NCBI GenBank assembly: GCA_902576905.1 | Contig: CACGWW010000001.1 | Coordinates: 185,001 to 249,000, forward strand | From: an uncultured Alphaproteobacteria bacterium | GTDB lineage: Bacteria; Pseudomonadota; Alphaproteobacteria; Rhodobacterales; Rhodobacteraceae | Length of the DNA stretch: 64,000 bases | Direction: 5' to 3' | In this document: piece after piece, positions 1 through 9,877 of the stretch | How positions within the stretch are numbered: position 1 is the first letter of the stretch | Layout of the letters: each line of letters starts with the position of its first letter | The notes under the pieces: generated by a model | Database searches by the model: none | The model's input: only the letters and a program-made list of their open reading frames with translations | Told to the model about the DNA's origin: nothing | Made by a program: the position numbers and the translations under genes

Positions 1-2324
1 ATGCTTATAATTTCTTCTATATCATTTATCTTTAGAGAGTTAAAAGTTACTATGTCATCAAGCCTATTTAAAAACTCAGGTTTAAACCAACTTTTAACAT
101 GCTTCATAACATTTTGCTCAATAATTTTTGGCTTGTTATCTACAAGTTTAATGAATTCCTCTGCGCCGAGATTAGAAGTCAATATAATTATTGAATTGGC
201 GAACGAAACATTTCGTCCGTGGGCATCTGTTAAATTACCCTCGTCTAGAACTTGTAGCAATAAATTGAGCACATCATTATGTGCCTTCTCTACCTCATCA
301 AATAGAACTACTTGATATGGTTTTCTCCTTATGGCTTCAGTTAGAGCGCCTCCTTCTTCAAAACCAACGTATCCAGGCGGTGAACCAATTAGCCTAGCAA
401 CAGAATGTTTTTCCATATATTCAGACATATCTATCCTAGTCATCGCCTCTCTATCTTGGAATAAAAATTCAGATAACGCTTTACTTAATTCCGTCTTTCC
501 AACACCGGATGGTCCTAAAAATAAAAAAGACGCAAGAGGTCTTTTTACGTCTGACAAACCTGCCTTTGCACGTCTAATTGCTTTCGACACGCTTTCAACC
601 GGTTCCCTTTGTCCAATAACTTTTTGTGAAAGCAACTCTTCCATATCCATTAATTTGGACTTCTCACTTCCTAAGAGCTTTTCAACGGGTATGCCAGACC
701 ACTTTGCTACGACATTTGCTATATGATCCTCTGACACTCTTTCAGGGTTAATTTGCTTCGCGTTCAGGGATCGTTTTTCGGCCTCCTCAATCTCCATTTC
801 TAATTTAGGAATTACAGAGTAAGTCAACTCTCCCGCGCGTTGAAGATCTCCATTTCTTTTCGATTCCTCCAGCTCTGACTTAAATTTTTCAAGCATTTCT
901 TTATTCGAGCTAAGATCCTTTACATTTACTATTTCCGTTTTCCACTGTTCATTTAATTTGTTTGATCTTTGTGAAAGGATCTTTATGTCATTAATCAATT
1001 CTGTAAGCCTAGCCCTCGACTCAAAATCGCTCTCTTTTTTAAGTGCCTCACGTTCAATTTCTTTCTGGAGAATCTCTCGCTCCAAATCCTCCAATTCTAT
1101 TGGCTTGCTACCCAATTCCATTTTAAGCTTGGCGGCAGCCTCGTCTACCAAGTCAATAGCTTTATCGGGCAAAAATCGATCAGTGATATAACGATCAGAC
1201 ATTTTAACTGCAGCTGTCAAGGCGCTGTCGCTTATTGAAACACCATGATGCACTTCATATTTGTCTTTTATGCCTCTTAATATCGATAAACACTCTTTTG
1301 TATTGGGTGGGGTTATCATAACCGGCTGAAACCTTCTGGCCAATGCCGCATCCTTTTCTATATATTTTCTATGCTCATCCAGCGTTGTTGCTCCTATGCA
1401 TCTTAAACTTCCTCTTGCTAATGCCGGTTTCAGAAGGTTTGAAGCGTCCATCGAGCCTTCTGACTTTCCTGCCCCCACTAGAAGGTGAACTTCATCGATA
1501 AAGAGTATAATTTCTCCTTTACTCCTCTCAATGGCTTGGAGGACACTCTTTAATCTCTCCTCAAATTCTCCTCTATATTTTGCACCAGCTACTAAAGACC
1601 CCATGTCAAGGGAAAGAAGTTTTTTGTTCAATAAGACTTCTGGAACATCTTCTCTAACTATTCGAAGTGCGAGCCCTTCAGCGATTGCAGTTTTCCCAAC
1701 TCCAGGAAAACCAATTAAAATTGGGTTATTTTTAGTTCTTCTACTCAAAACTTGAATAGTCCTACGGATCTCTTCATCTCTGCCAATAATAGGGTCAATA
1801 CTCCCCTCGGAGGCTCTGTTCGTTAGGTTTACAGTGTAATCATCTAGAATATTATCACCTTCTTGGTGACTCTGGCTTTCAATCTTAGACCCTTTTCTTT
1901 CTGTAGTTACTAACTCCTCTAGCTGATTAATATTTTTCATTTTGTTGACTAGTTTTTTGGAGATTTCACTTTTACCCAAAACAATTCCTAAAAATAGGGC
2001 CTCTAGACCAATAAACTTGTCACCAAACCTTTGTGCATAAACCTCTGCATTCTTTATTGACTCAGACAGGTTTGCATCTATGAAGAGGTTCTTATGTCCT
2101 TCAACTCGTGGGATGGAAATTAATATTTTGTCAGTCTCTTGTATGACCCAATAATAGTTTCCACCTACTAACTCAATTAGCTTTCTAAACCTCTCTTTAT
2201 TATTTAGTAAAATAGCTTTCATTACATGAGCTGTAGTAATCGTCTGATGGTCTAGCGCTCTAGCACTTTCCATAGCCTCGACCATTGTTTCTTTTGCTTT
2301 ATCAGTATATTGTTCTAATTCCAT
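1..2324 (-). CDS. clpB: ATP-dependent disaggregase ClpB, 3' end outside the window
   Basis: ClpB is a cytoplasmic AAA+ hexamer that pulls polypeptides out of aggregates together with DnaK. About 774 codons are visible of a family length near 860-870, so the last part of the second AAA domain is missing at the window edge. The start ATG at 2324 gives the usual N-terminal Clp repeat domain ([12 protein letters not shown]). The first Walker A motif lies near residue 205 and the second (GPSGVGKTE) near residue 605, with the long M-domain coiled coil between. The first Walker A reads IGFPGVGKT where ClpB normally has IGEPGVGKT. It is divergent from pyrF across an 82-nt gap. Confidence 0.95.
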   Translation of the reverse strand, partial: MELEQYTDKAKETMVEAMESARALDHQTITTAHVMKAILLNNKERFRKLIELVGGNYYWVIQETDKILISIPRVEGHKNLFIDANLSESIKNAEVYAQRFGDKFIGLEALFLGIVLGKSEISKKLVNKMKNINQLEELVTTERKGSKIESQSHQEGDNILDDYTVNLTNRASEGSIDPIIGRDEEIRRTIQVLSRRTKNNPILIGFPGVGKTAIAEGLALRIVREDVPEVLLNKKLLSLDMGSLVAGAKYRGEFEERLKSVLQAIERSKGEIILFIDEVHLLVGAGKSEGSMDASNLLKPALARGSLRCIGATTLDEHRKYIEKDAALARRFQPVMITPPNTKECLSILRGIKDKYEVHHGVSISDSALTAAVKMSDRYITDRFLPDKAIDLVDEAAAKLKMELGSKPIELEDLEREILQKEIEREALKKESDFESRARLTELINDIKILSQRSNKLNEQWKTEIVNVKDLSSNKEMLEKFKSELEESKRNGDLQRAGELTYSVIPKLEMEIEEAEKRSLNAKQINPERVSEDHIANVVAKWSGIPVEKLLGSEKSKLMDMEELLSQKVIGQREPVESVSKAIRRAKAGLSDVKRPLASFLFLGPSGVGKTELSKALSEFLFQDREAMTRIDMSEYMEKHSVARLIGSPPGYVGFEEGGALTEAIRRKPYQVVLFDEVEKAHNDVLNLLLQVLDEGNLTDAHGRNVSFANSIIILTSNLGAEEFIKLVDNKPKIIEQNVMKHVKSWFKPEFLNRLDDIVTFNSLKINDIEEIIS

Positions 2325-2406
2325 ACTACTAAAATTCCCTTCTGTACCTCTTATAAATGTGGTCTTATTCTTGATATACAACCGTAAGATTGGTATTTTT
2401 CGAAGA

Positions 2407-3102
2407 ATGAACAACAAAGATAAAATAATTGTAGCTTTAGATTTCGAAAGTTGCGATGAGGCACTGGCACTTGTTGAAAGCTTAGATGGATACGCAAATT
2501 TTTTCAAAATTGGATTAGGTTTGATTGGTAGGGGCGGCCTAGAGCTTGCTTGTGAGTTGAAAAAACGAGGCCTTCATGTTTTTTTGGACTTAAAATTATT
2601 CGATATCTCAAATACTATAAAAAACGCAGTGAGTGGGCTAAGTGAGGCTAAATTTGATTTTTTAACGGTTCAAGGAGACCCACAAGTTATCAAAGCCGCA
2701 GTGGAAGGCCGAGGAACAAGTATTACCAAAATACTCGCGGTTACATTTCTAACAAGTCTAAACAGGAAAGATTTAGATCAAAACTTAATCATACCTGGAG
2801 AAATTCAGACTCTAGTTTGTAGTAGAGCTGAAAAAGCAATCTTAGCAGGAGCAGACGGTGTAATTGCTTCACCTCAGGAATTATCAACAATTAGGGAAAA
2901 TCCTCTATGTATGAAAAAGATTATTGTTACCCCAGGTATAAGACCAACCAACTCCGCCGTCAATGATCAGAAACGTGTCGCGACACCTTATGACGCCCTT
3001 AAAATGGGAGCTTCACATCTGGTTATTGGAAGACCTATCTACCAGGCAAAGGATCCCGTTGCTGCGTATGAAGAAATAAAAATACAGATTTTGAATAACT
3101 AA
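2407..3102 (+). CDS. pyrF: Orotidine 5'-phosphate decarboxylase
   Basis: This enzyme decarboxylates OMP to UMP, the last step of de novo pyrimidine synthesis. From the ATG at 2407 the product has 231 residues, the normal size. The catalytic D-x-K-x-x-x-x-D signature is seen as DLKLFDISNT at residues 61-70, following the barrel strand HVFLDLK, and the phosphate-binding end (TPGIRP, then LVIGRPI) is present near the C terminus. An upstream in-frame ATG at 2359 would add 16 residues without homology and runs into the clpB promoter region, so I chose the downstream start. It overlaps the convergent next gene by 4 nt. Confidence 0.95.
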   Translation: MNNKDKIIVALDFESCDEALALVESLDGYANFFKIGLGLIGRGGLELACELKKRGLHVFLDLKLFDISNTIKNAVSGLSEAKFDFLTVQGDPQVIKAAVEGRGTSITKILAVTFLTSLNRKDLDQNLIIPGEIQTLVCSRAEKAILAGADGVIASPQELSTIRENPLCMKKIIVTPGIRPTNSAVNDQKRVATPYDALKMGASHLVIGRPIYQAKDPVAAYEEIKIQILNN

Positions 3103-3926
3103 TCCGCAAAACGCTTAATAAACTCTTCAATTACATCTATGAGTCTTTTTTGGGTTTTTGCGAATTCACTGTTTTTTATTTGCTGTTTTTCATGACTGTA
3201 AAGTGATCGCAAAATCTCAATCTGCACAACGTGTATATTATTTGGGGGACTTGCATAATTTCTAGTGATAAATCCCCCGGAGAAAGGATTGTTTAGTCTG
3301 ACTTTAAATCCCGCCTCTATTAATAAAGTCTTCAACTCAACTACAATTTCATGTTCACAAGAGCGACCAAAACAATCGCCAAGGACAACCTCCACTGGAT
3401 CTTTTATACTAGCTATATTTACTGAGCTCATAGGCATTGAGTGACAATCTAAAAGTATAACTTTTTTAAATAAGGCCTCTGTTTGTTTTATCAGTGATTT
3501 TAGCTTGTCATGATATGGGAAGTAGAAACCTTGAAGTCTTTCATTGGCATCGTCAATTGAAAGTCTGTGATTGTAAATTGGCCTTTGGTCCGCAACGACA
3601 CGTGGTATCACTCCTAGTCCTGCTGATACCTTAAGTGTATCTTTATATGCTATAAGATCTTCTATTAATAATGGATCCAACTCTTCACAATCTCTATTTA
3701 GATCAATAAATGACCTTGGAAATTTTGCTGAAAGCAATAGTGACCCTAAGTCGACCACTGGAGAAAAAAGCTGGTCCACAAACAGATCCTCTGATGATCT
3801 TAAAGTACGTAATGGTAAATCAGTAAGTTGCATAAATTTATCGGTGTAAATATTGCCGCTATGAGGTGAGTTGAATAGTACGCAATTTGTTTGATTTAGA
3901 GGTAATGAGAGTTTATATGGCTGCAT
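3099..3926 (-). CDS. N-formylglutamate amidohydrolase family protein
   Basis: The 275-residue product belongs to the N-formylglutamate amidohydrolase (FGase/HutG-like) family, zinc-dependent hydrolases that release formate from N-formyl-L-glutamate or act on similar N-acyl amino acids. The signature HSG appears in NSPHSGNIY at about residues 19-27, followed by the conserved DLNRD (PRSFIDLNRDCEELD) and the DCHSMP motif in the middle. No other histidine-degradation genes are nearby, so the physiological substrate is open. Its 3' end overlaps the 3' end of pyrF by 4 nt in convergent orientation. Confidence 0.85.
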   Translation of the reverse strand: MQPYKLSLPLNQTNCVLFNSPHSGNIYTDKFMQLTDLPLRTLRSSEDLFVDQLFSPVVDLGSLLLSAKFPRSFIDLNRDCEELDPLLIEDLIAYKDTLKVSAGLGVIPRVVADQRPIYNHRLSIDDANERLQGFYFPYHDKLKSLIKQTEALFKKVILLDCHSMPMSSVNIASIKDPVEVVLGDCFGRSCEHEIVVELKTLLIEAGFKVRLNNPFSGGFITRNYASPPNNIHVVQIEILRSLYSHEKQQIKNSEFAKTQKRLIDVIEEFIKRFAD

Positions 3927-4004
3927 ATCATGAACAAAAAAGATCTGGTTTGATTAATTTAAACCTTGACCCTTCTTAGACTTTTTATATAGAAAAAACA
4001 ATAG

Positions 4005-4079
4005 GGGCGTATAGCTCAGCGGGAGAGCACTTCGTTGACATCGAAGGGGTCACTGGTTCAATCCCAGTTACGCCCACCA
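4005..4079 (+). tRNA. tRNA-Val(GAC)
   Basis: A full cloverleaf is visible. The acceptor stem is GGGCGTA paired with TACGCCC, followed by discriminator A and an encoded CCA. The anticodon stem CTTCG/CGAAG frames the loop TTGACAT, giving anticodon GAC. The T-arm contains GGTTCAATCCC. It sits 57 nt upstream of rpmJ on the same strand. Confidence 0.96.
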
Positions 4080-4136
4080 AAAAAAAATGTTGTTTTTTTG
4101 TGAATTATCTTTAGAAGATCAATTTCGGAGACAAAA

Positions 4137-4262
4137 ATGAAAATAAGAAACTCATTGAGATCATTGAAACAACGCCATAGAAATTGCCGTGTAGTAAAGC
4201 GACGAGGCAAGGTCTATGTGATAAACAAAGTGCAACGCAGGTTTAAGGCTCGACAAGGCTGA
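4137..4262 (+). CDS. rpmJ: 50S ribosomal protein L36
   Basis: A 41-codon gene, [20 protein letters not shown] and onward, ending KARQG. This matches the alphaproteobacterial L36 form: very basic, with the N-terminal K-x-R-x-S-L-x-S-L-K and the central [10 protein letters not shown], and a single cysteine rather than the C-x2-C...C-x4-H zinc ribbon. It is a protein of the large ribosomal subunit. The gene starts 11 nt after a GGAG Shine-Dalgarno sequence and lies between tRNA-Val and lldD. It is easily missed because of its length. Confidence 0.95.
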   Translation: MKIRNSLRSLKQRHRNCRVVKRRGKVYVINKVQRRFKARQG

Positions 4263-4279
4263 CTACAAGATTTCAATAG

Positions 4280-5428
4280 ATGAACCTGAATAATTGTAAC
4301 AACTTTAAAGACTTTAGAGAGCTTGCCAAAAGAAGGTTACCCAGACCTATATTCGATTATATAGATGGCGCCGCAGATGATGAGCTCACATATGCTAGAA
4401 ATACCGAGAGTTTCAACTCAGTGTCATTAATACCTAACGTATTAAGGTCTGTAAAAGATGTTGATATGTCCACAACGATATTTGGCAAGAAAATTTCTAT
4501 GCCAGTATATTGCTCTCCAACAGCTGTTCAGAGACTTTTTCATTACCAAGGAGAAAGGGCAGTTGCTAAAGCTGCAAATAAACTTAATACAATGTTTGGC
4601 GTATCCTCTTTAAGCACGGTAAGTGTTGATGAAATATCATCAATATCAGAGTGCCCAAAAATGTTTCAGTTTTATTTTCACAAGGACCGTGGTTTAAACA
4701 AATATATGCTAGAAAGAGCAAAAAAAGCCAAATTCGATGTATTGGCATTGACTGTTGATACAATTACGGGAGGGAATAGAGAAAGAGACTTGAAAACAGG
4801 ATTCACTATTCCTCCAAAACTTAACTTTAACAGCATGCTTAGCTTCGCATTAAAGCCTTCATGGTTATTCAATTTTCTCACCTCGCCAGCATTTGAACTG
4901 CCACACCTTCAGAACCATGTTGACGAAGGAACTAGTGCCGTAACATCTATTGGCTCTTATTTTTCAAACATGCTAGACCAGACGATGAGCTGGAAAGATG
5001 CCGAACAGCTGAGAGCAAATTGGGATGGGCCTTTTGCTCTTAAAGGAATCGTTAGTGTTGAGGATGCAAAAAAAGCCGTGGATATAGGATGCGATGGGGT
5101 TATAGTATCAAATCATGGTGGAAGACAATTAGATGGCGCTGTATCTCCATTCGATCAGTTGGCAAGAATTGTTGACGCTGTTGGCGACAAAACGGACGTT
5201 ATCTGTGAAGGAGGTATTCAAAGAGGGACACATGTACTCAAAGCTCTATCCTTAGGAGCGAAAGCTTGTGCAGGAGGTCGTCTATATTTATATGCGTTGG
5301 CAGCTGCTGGACAAAAGGGTGTGGAAAGAGCACTATCTAACCTTCGAACCGAGATAGAAAGAGACATGAAACTTATGGGAGTCACACGTATCGATCAACT
5401 TTCAAGAGGAAATTTAAACTTCAATTGA
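4280..5428 (+). CDS. lldD: FMN-dependent L-lactate dehydrogenase
   Basis: A 382-residue alpha-hydroxy-acid dehydrogenase of the LldD/glycolate oxidase family. It oxidises L-lactate (or a related 2-hydroxy acid) to the keto acid with FMN and feeds electrons to the respiratory chain at the membrane. Visible landmarks are the N-terminal PIFDYIDGAADDE, the central FQFYFHKDR, and the catalytic SNHGGRQLDG near residue 270 with the active-site His and Arg, then the phosphate-binding GGRLYLYALAAAG. The length is normal. It is followed after 3 nt by the DUF1285 gene, so the two are probably co-transcribed. Confidence 0.92.
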   Translation: MNLNNCNNFKDFRELAKRRLPRPIFDYIDGAADDELTYARNTESFNSVSLIPNVLRSVKDVDMSTTIFGKKISMPVYCSPTAVQRLFHYQGERAVAKAANKLNTMFGVSSLSTVSVDEISSISECPKMFQFYFHKDRGLNKYMLERAKKAKFDVLALTVDTITGGNRERDLKTGFTIPPKLNFNSMLSFALKPSWLFNFLTSPAFELPHLQNHVDEGTSAVTSIGSYFSNMLDQTMSWKDAEQLRANWDGPFALKGIVSVEDAKKAVDIGCDGVIVSNHGGRQLDGAVSPFDQLARIVDAVGDKTDVICEGGIQRGTHVLKALSLGAKACAGGRLYLYALAAAGQKGVERALSNLRTEIERDMKLMGVTRIDQLSRGNLNFN

Positions 5429-5431
5429 TAT

Positions 5432-5998
5432 ATGCAACCAAGTGAATTTGAAAAGAACGTAGCAAAACATATAAAGGGCAGCAAACCAGCACCAGTTCAC
5501 TTATGGAATCCACCTTTTTGTGGAAACCTCGAAATTCACGTTGATTCAAATGGACGTTGGTATTATCAAAAGTCAGAGATAAAACGAGAAAGACTAATTA
5601 AGCTTTTCGCAAATATTTTAAAAAGAGAAAAAGACAAATATTACTTGGTGACACCAGTTGAGAAAGTTGGAATTACAGTTGAAGATGTACCATTTATAGC
5701 TACTGATATTGATATAATTAATAAAGGAAAAATAGCGCTTTTTAAATTTACAACTAACATAGGAGACTTTACCTATTTAGAGGAAAATAATCAGTTCAAA
5801 ATCTTATTCAAAAAGTTCGATAATGAGCCTCAACCATACGTAAATGTGAGAACCAACCTATTTGCTAAAATTGACAGAAAAAGCTTTTACCGGCTAATTG
5901 ATTTTTGTACCGAGACAACCTATAGGGGCGAAAATTGGTTTGGGTTTCATTCCAATGATATATTTTTTCCTCTAATAAAGTCCCAACGACTGTATTAA
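5432..5998 (+). CDS. DUF1285 family protein
   Basis: A 188-residue protein matching the DUF1285 family, typical of proteobacteria and of unknown biochemical role. The family pattern is visible: PVHLWNPPFCGNLEIHVDSN near the N terminus, WYYQKSEIKRERLIKLF, then YYLVTPVEKVGITVEDVPF and C-terminal WFGFHSND. No signal peptide or membrane segment is present, so it should be cytoplasmic. It begins 3 nt after the lldD stop and overlaps the convergent rppH by 4 nt. Confidence 0.8.
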   Translation: MQPSEFEKNVAKHIKGSKPAPVHLWNPPFCGNLEIHVDSNGRWYYQKSEIKRERLIKLFANILKREKDKYYLVTPVEKVGITVEDVPFIATDIDIINKGKIALFKFTTNIGDFTYLEENNQFKILFKKFDNEPQPYVNVRTNLFAKIDRKSFYRLIDFCTETTYRGENWFGFHSNDIFFPLIKSQRLY

Positions 5999-6468
5999 TT
6001 TTTAAAATCCAGATCAAAATCTTTAAGAACAGAGTGATAAAGAGACTTTTTAAAAGGTACTATAGATTTAAGCATATCAGTTTTTTTTGACCATTTCCAA
6101 TCTGAAAACTCTTGGCATTTTGTATGTATGTTTATGTCTTTATCAGCTCCATTAAATCGGAATAAAAACCACTTTTGACTTTGACCTCTGAATTTTCCTC
6201 CCCAAAACTTACCTTGTATTTCCTTTGGTAAGTCATAGCGATACCAAATCTTAGATTGTTTAAGAAGAGACACTTTGCACTTTTCTATACCTGTCTCCTC
6301 AAACATTTCTCGATAGGCCGCTTCTAAAGGAATTTCATTGTCGTCAATACCTCCTTGCGGCATTTGCCATGCCTTAGTGCTATCTAGCCGGCGACCCGTG
6401 AAAATTTTTGATTGATCATTTATAATCACTAAACCAACGCCTAAACGGTATGGAAGAGTATTAATCAT
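5995..6468 (-). CDS. rppH: RNA pyrophosphohydrolase (Nudix)
   Basis: RppH removes pyrophosphate from the 5' end of mRNA and so opens the way for RNase E decay. The 157-residue product has the full Nudix box, G-x5-E-x7-R-E-x2-E-E-x-G, at residues 39-61 (GGIDDNE ... REMFEETGI), preceded by the RppH-typical AWQMPQGG. The W-x-YDLP element downstream also fits RppH/YgdP. It overlaps the ctpA stop by 4 nt, so translation is likely coupled to the periplasmic protease gene upstream, an arrangement common in alphaproteobacteria. Confidence 0.92.
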   Translation of the reverse strand: MINTLPYRLGVGLVIINDQSKIFTGRRLDSTKAWQMPQGGIDDNEIPLEAAYREMFEETGIEKCKVSLLKQSKIWYRYDLPKEIQGKFWGGKFRGQSQKWFLFRFNGADKDINIHTKCQEFSDWKWSKKTDMLKSIVPFKKSLYHSVLKDFDLDFKN

Positions 6469-7769
6469 TCTTTTGAGGAATAGACTGATAGGGCTTCTAT
6501 CAAATCAATCGCATGAGCTAATTGGTTATCCTTATTTCTTCTCTTAGTTGTTACTTGAAAACTCATCTCCTCTTTTCTCAGCATCTCTTTTTCAGCTTCT
6601 GTTAAGCTATCATTACTTAGAGCGCCCTCCAGGTCAGCTTCTGAAAACGTTTTCCTGTTTTCCTCTTCACTCTTCTCAACTCTTTTGAACTCTAAGAAAA
6701 CATCGGGCGTCACCCCGAGTGCCTGAATAGACCTACCTGATGGCGTATAATATCTCGCCGTAGTAAGTCTAATACCACCATTTTGGCCCATTGGAAGCAC
6801 TGACTGAACTGAACCCTTTCCAAAACTCTTAGTTCCCAAAACAATAGCTCTGTGATGATCTTGAAGGGCTCCTGCAACAATCTCTGATGCTGACGCTGAG
6901 CCTGCATTTATGAGAATAACAAGAGGTTTTCCTTCTGCAATGTCACCTTTGGAAGCTTTATAACGCTCTCCTTTACCCTCTCTATCTCTCGTTGACACAA
7001 TCTCTCCTTGGTCTAAGAAAAGATCTGTAACGGATATAGCTTCAGACAGCAAACCTCCTGGGTTATTTCTCAAATCTAGTACAAACCCTTTTGGTTCCGC
7101 TTCACCTAATTTTTCAACTGCCTTTTTCATGCCCTCATCAAGGTTTGGAATAGTTTGTTCATTGAAGGTAGTTACTCTCATAATTACAATGTCATTCTCT
7201 GTTGTTACCTTTGCCGCCGTTAGTTTGATTACGGCTCTTGTTACTAGAACTTCAATTGGATCTTCTAAACCTTCTCTAACGATGGTTAACTTAACAGATG
7301 AACCGACTGGACCACGCATTATATCAACGGCTTCAGATAAAGTTAGACCGAGCATAGGCTTGTCATCCACAAATGTGATAAAGTCACCAGCTAACACCCC
7401 TGCTTTAAAGGCTGGTGTATCGTCCATAGGTGATACCACTTTTACAAAACCATCTTGTTGAGTAACTTCAATTCCTAAACCTCCAAAGGATCCTTTGGTA
7501 TCAACTTGCATATCATCGTAACTTTTTGGTGCTAAAAAGCCTGAGTGAGGGTCCAGAGAAGACAACATTCCGTTTATTGCAGCCTCTATTAATTCCTTGC
7601 TTCTTACTTCTTCGACATATTTGGACTTTATTAGATCGAAAACTTGACCAAAAAGATCTAGTTGCTCATAGGTCTCCTTTTTATTTTCTTTGGAGAGGAC
7701 GGGATTAAGAGTGAAAAAGCTTAAAGAAAATAAAATAATTACTAGATACTTACTAATTGAATTTGACAT
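6465..7769 (-). CDS. ctpA: Carboxy-terminal processing protease (S41)
   Basis: A 434-residue periplasmic serine protease of the CtpA/Prc family. An N-terminal hydrophobic segment (about residues 8-25) acts as a signal peptide. A PDZ domain follows around residues 95-175. The S41 catalytic domain shows LRNNPGGLL and the Ser in NAGSASASEI, with the Lys of GTKSFGKGSVQ about 25 residues later, so the Ser/Lys dyad is present. In alphaproteobacteria an EnvC-like peptidase gene often lies between gpmI and ctpA; here that place is empty. Confidence 0.93.
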   Translation of the reverse strand: MSNSISKYLVIILFSLSFFTLNPVLSKENKKETYEQLDLFGQVFDLIKSKYVEEVRSKELIEAAINGMLSSLDPHSGFLAPKSYDDMQVDTKGSFGGLGIEVTQQDGFVKVVSPMDDTPAFKAGVLAGDFITFVDDKPMLGLTLSEAVDIMRGPVGSSVKLTIVREGLEDPIEVLVTRAVIKLTAAKVTTENDIVIMRVTTFNEQTIPNLDEGMKKAVEKLGEAEPKGFVLDLRNNPGGLLSEAISVTDLFLDQGEIVSTRDREGKGERYKASKGDIAEGKPLVILINAGSASASEIVAGALQDHHRAIVLGTKSFGKGSVQSVLPMGQNGGIRLTTARYYTPSGRSIQALGVTPDVFLEFKRVEKSEEENRKTFSEADLEGALSNDSLTEAEKEMLRKEEMSFQVTTKRRNKDNQLAHAIDLIEALSVYSSKE

Positions 7770-7811
7770 TATTAATCTTCTCTTTTCTATATCATTAAAT
7801 AAAATGAACTC

Positions 7812-7831
7812 ACAACAGTTCGCACTGTTGT
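7812..7831. other. Hairpin between gpmI and ctpA
   Basis: An 8-bp perfect stem ACAACAGT/ACTGTTGT closes on the loop TCGC. It lies in the 99-nt gap between gpmI and ctpA. On the minus strand it is followed by GAGTTCATTTT, so it is at best a weak terminator or processing site for the gpmI transcript. Confidence 0.45.
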
Positions 7832-7868
7832 TTTACTTGAGTTAATTAGATAAATCAAATAATCAATC

Positions 7869-9401
7869 CTACCACTGAAGAAGTGATTTGCCAGTCATTT
7901 GCTTAGGCTTGTCTTTGCCTAATAACTCCAAGATTGTTGGAGCTATGTCTATTAACGAGCCTGAACTTATACTTACTTTTTCCCTATCACTATATAGAAT
8001 GCAAGGAACAGGATTTAGTGTATGGTAGGTGTGGGGATTTTCTGTGTCTCCAATATACATTTGTTCGCAGTTTCCATGATCAGAAATTATCAATGCTTCC
8101 CCACCAAGCGAGTCCAAACAAGTACATATTTTACCCAACATTTCGTCTACAGTTTCAACTGCTACTCTTGCTGCTCTCAAACTCCCTGTATGTCCTACCA
8201 TGTCAGGGTTAGCAAAATTCACGATAAGCAAATCGAAAGAATTTCTTTCCAGTGCAGATATTAGATTGTTACACACTTTTTCTGCTGACATTTGTGGTTT
8301 TTGTTCATAGCCGTTAACTTGTGGACTTGGTACCAAAGATCTTTCTTCACCCTCGTATTCGTATTCGCTTCCACCATTTAAAAAATATGTGACATGTGGA
8401 TATTTTTCTGTCTCTGCTATTCGAAATTGCTTGAGACCTTTTCGACTTACCCACTCTCCAAGGCCATTTTTTACCTCTTGCTTTTCAAAAAGCACATTAA
8501 ATTTTTGCTTGAAATCATTATCATACTCAATCATACCAACCGCTTTATTAAACATTTTTCCATTAGGACGTGAAAAACTTATAAAATTCTTATCGGTCAG
8601 TGCGTGTAAGATTTGTCTTGCTCGGTCAGCTCGAAAATTACAGAAAATCAGACTATCCTCTATCCCTTTTATGCCCCTGTACTCACTAAATATTAACGGC
8701 TCTATAAATTCATCTGTCACTCCCTTGTCATGAGAATCCTTAATTGCTTTTAATGGATCCATATAATTCTTGCCTACACCATTTGCAATTGCCTCATAGG
8801 CTTTCTGAGTTCTATCCCAACGTTTATCTCTATCCATTGAATAATATCGCCCCATCAGTGTTGCAATGCTTACATTTGGGGGAAGTTCGGAGATCAAGTT
8901 TTTCAGGTCGTTAAGACTAGTTTTTGTTTCAACATCTCTACCATCAGAAAATAAATGCAAGTTGACCTTTGAACTTTTTTTTGAGGCGACCTTCATCAAA
9001 CTTTTAAGGTGCCTAGAGTGTCCATGCACACCTCCATCCGAGATCAGTCCAGCAATATGAGTTTCACCTCCACTTAACTTTGTATCCGATAGTATTTCTA
9101 ATAAATCATCATTGTTAATCAAAGCCCCACTAGAAATCGCATCATCTATCCTTGGCAACATACTTTGAATTATTCTTCCTGCACCTATATGCATGTGACC
9201 AACTTCAGAATTTCCCATTTGATTTTCGGGCAGACCAACTTCTTTACCAAATGTTGTTAAAGTACTATTAGGATAATCTTTGAGAAGTCGGTCTATATTT
9301 GGTGTGCTTGCCAAGAATACTGCATTCCCTCTTTTTTTTTCTCTTAATCCGAACCCATCAAGGATACACAAAACAATAGATTTCTTTTTAACCTTATACA
9401 T
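7869..9401 (-). CDS. gpmI: 2,3-bisphosphoglycerate-independent phosphoglycerate mutase
   Basis: GpmI interconverts 3- and 2-phosphoglycerate in glycolysis and gluconeogenesis and needs two Mn ions. The 510-residue product has the metal-binding LDGFG at residues 14-18, the catalytic Ser65 in NSEVGH, the VHGH motif in the phosphotransferase insert, SDGRD, FRADRARQI, and the C-terminal SDHGNCE and H-T-x-N-P-V-P metal ligands. It starts 8 nt after the rlmH stop, placing it in the rsfS-rlmH-gpmI transcription unit. Confidence 0.95.
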   Translation of the reverse strand: MYKVKKKSIVLCILDGFGLREKKRGNAVFLASTPNIDRLLKDYPNSTLTTFGKEVGLPENQMGNSEVGHMHIGAGRIIQSMLPRIDDAISSGALINNDDLLEILSDTKLSGGETHIAGLISDGGVHGHSRHLKSLMKVASKKSSKVNLHLFSDGRDVETKTSLNDLKNLISELPPNVSIATLMGRYYSMDRDKRWDRTQKAYEAIANGVGKNYMDPLKAIKDSHDKGVTDEFIEPLIFSEYRGIKGIEDSLIFCNFRADRARQILHALTDKNFISFSRPNGKMFNKAVGMIEYDNDFKQKFNVLFEKQEVKNGLGEWVSRKGLKQFRIAETEKYPHVTYFLNGGSEYEYEGEERSLVPSPQVNGYEQKPQMSAEKVCNNLISALERNSFDLLIVNFANPDMVGHTGSLRAARVAVETVDEMLGKICTCLDSLGGEALIISDHGNCEQMYIGDTENPHTYHTLNPVPCILYSDREKVSISSGSLIDIAPTILELLGKDKPKQMTGKSLLQW

Positions 9402-9408
9402 AGGAGCC

Positions 9409-9867
9409 TCAAGCCTTATGGTAAGGATGTCTATTTATGATACATTTTGCTCTGTAAAGCTGTTCAACCAGGATCAGTCTAGCAATTTTGTGAGGAAAGA
9501 CCATTTTGGAAACTGACAAAATCTTTTTAGCTTTTGAGGTCAGCAGTTTTGGAAATCCCTCTGATCCTCCAACAATAAAAGAAATCTGATTAATACCCTT
9601 CTCTGAAAATGTATTTAAGAGTTTTGCAAAACCCTCCGAGTCAAGATGTTCGCCACTTTTATCAAGTAACACCATCGTCTCCTTGCCATCCAACATTTGA
9701 GACACTTTTGTGTTAAATATTACTTCCAACTCGTTTGACTCTGATATCTCTAAAGAATTCAAGAAATCGTTATTAAATTGCTTATTAAACCGTGTCACAT
9801 AATCTGATATTAGTTCAAGTTCCGGTCCTTTTTTTATCTTACCATGTGCAACTATAATTATTTTCAT
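9409..9867 (-). CDS. rlmH: 23S rRNA pseudouridine(1915) N3-methyltransferase RlmH
   Basis: RlmH is a SPOUT-fold methyltransferase that methylates pseudouridine 1915 in helix 69 of 23S rRNA using SAM. The 152-residue length is typical. The knot motif FIVGGSEGF appears near residue 105 and the conserved LVEQLYRA ... NRHPYHK sits at the C terminus. It starts 10 nt after rsfS, the usual ribosome-linked pair. Confidence 0.95.
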   Translation of the reverse strand: MKIIIVAHGKIKKGPELELISDYVTRFNKQFNNDFLNSLEISESNELEVIFNTKVSQMLDGKETMVLLDKSGEHLDSEGFAKLLNTFSEKGINQISFIVGGSEGFPKLLTSKAKKILSVSKMVFPHKIARLILVEQLYRAKCIINRHPYHKA

Positions 9868-9877
9868 TTTTATAAAA

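Noticed and set aside
7812-7831. Rho-independent terminator for gpmI.
   Set aside because: The stem is good but on the minus strand no T run follows directly, so I list it only as a hairpin.
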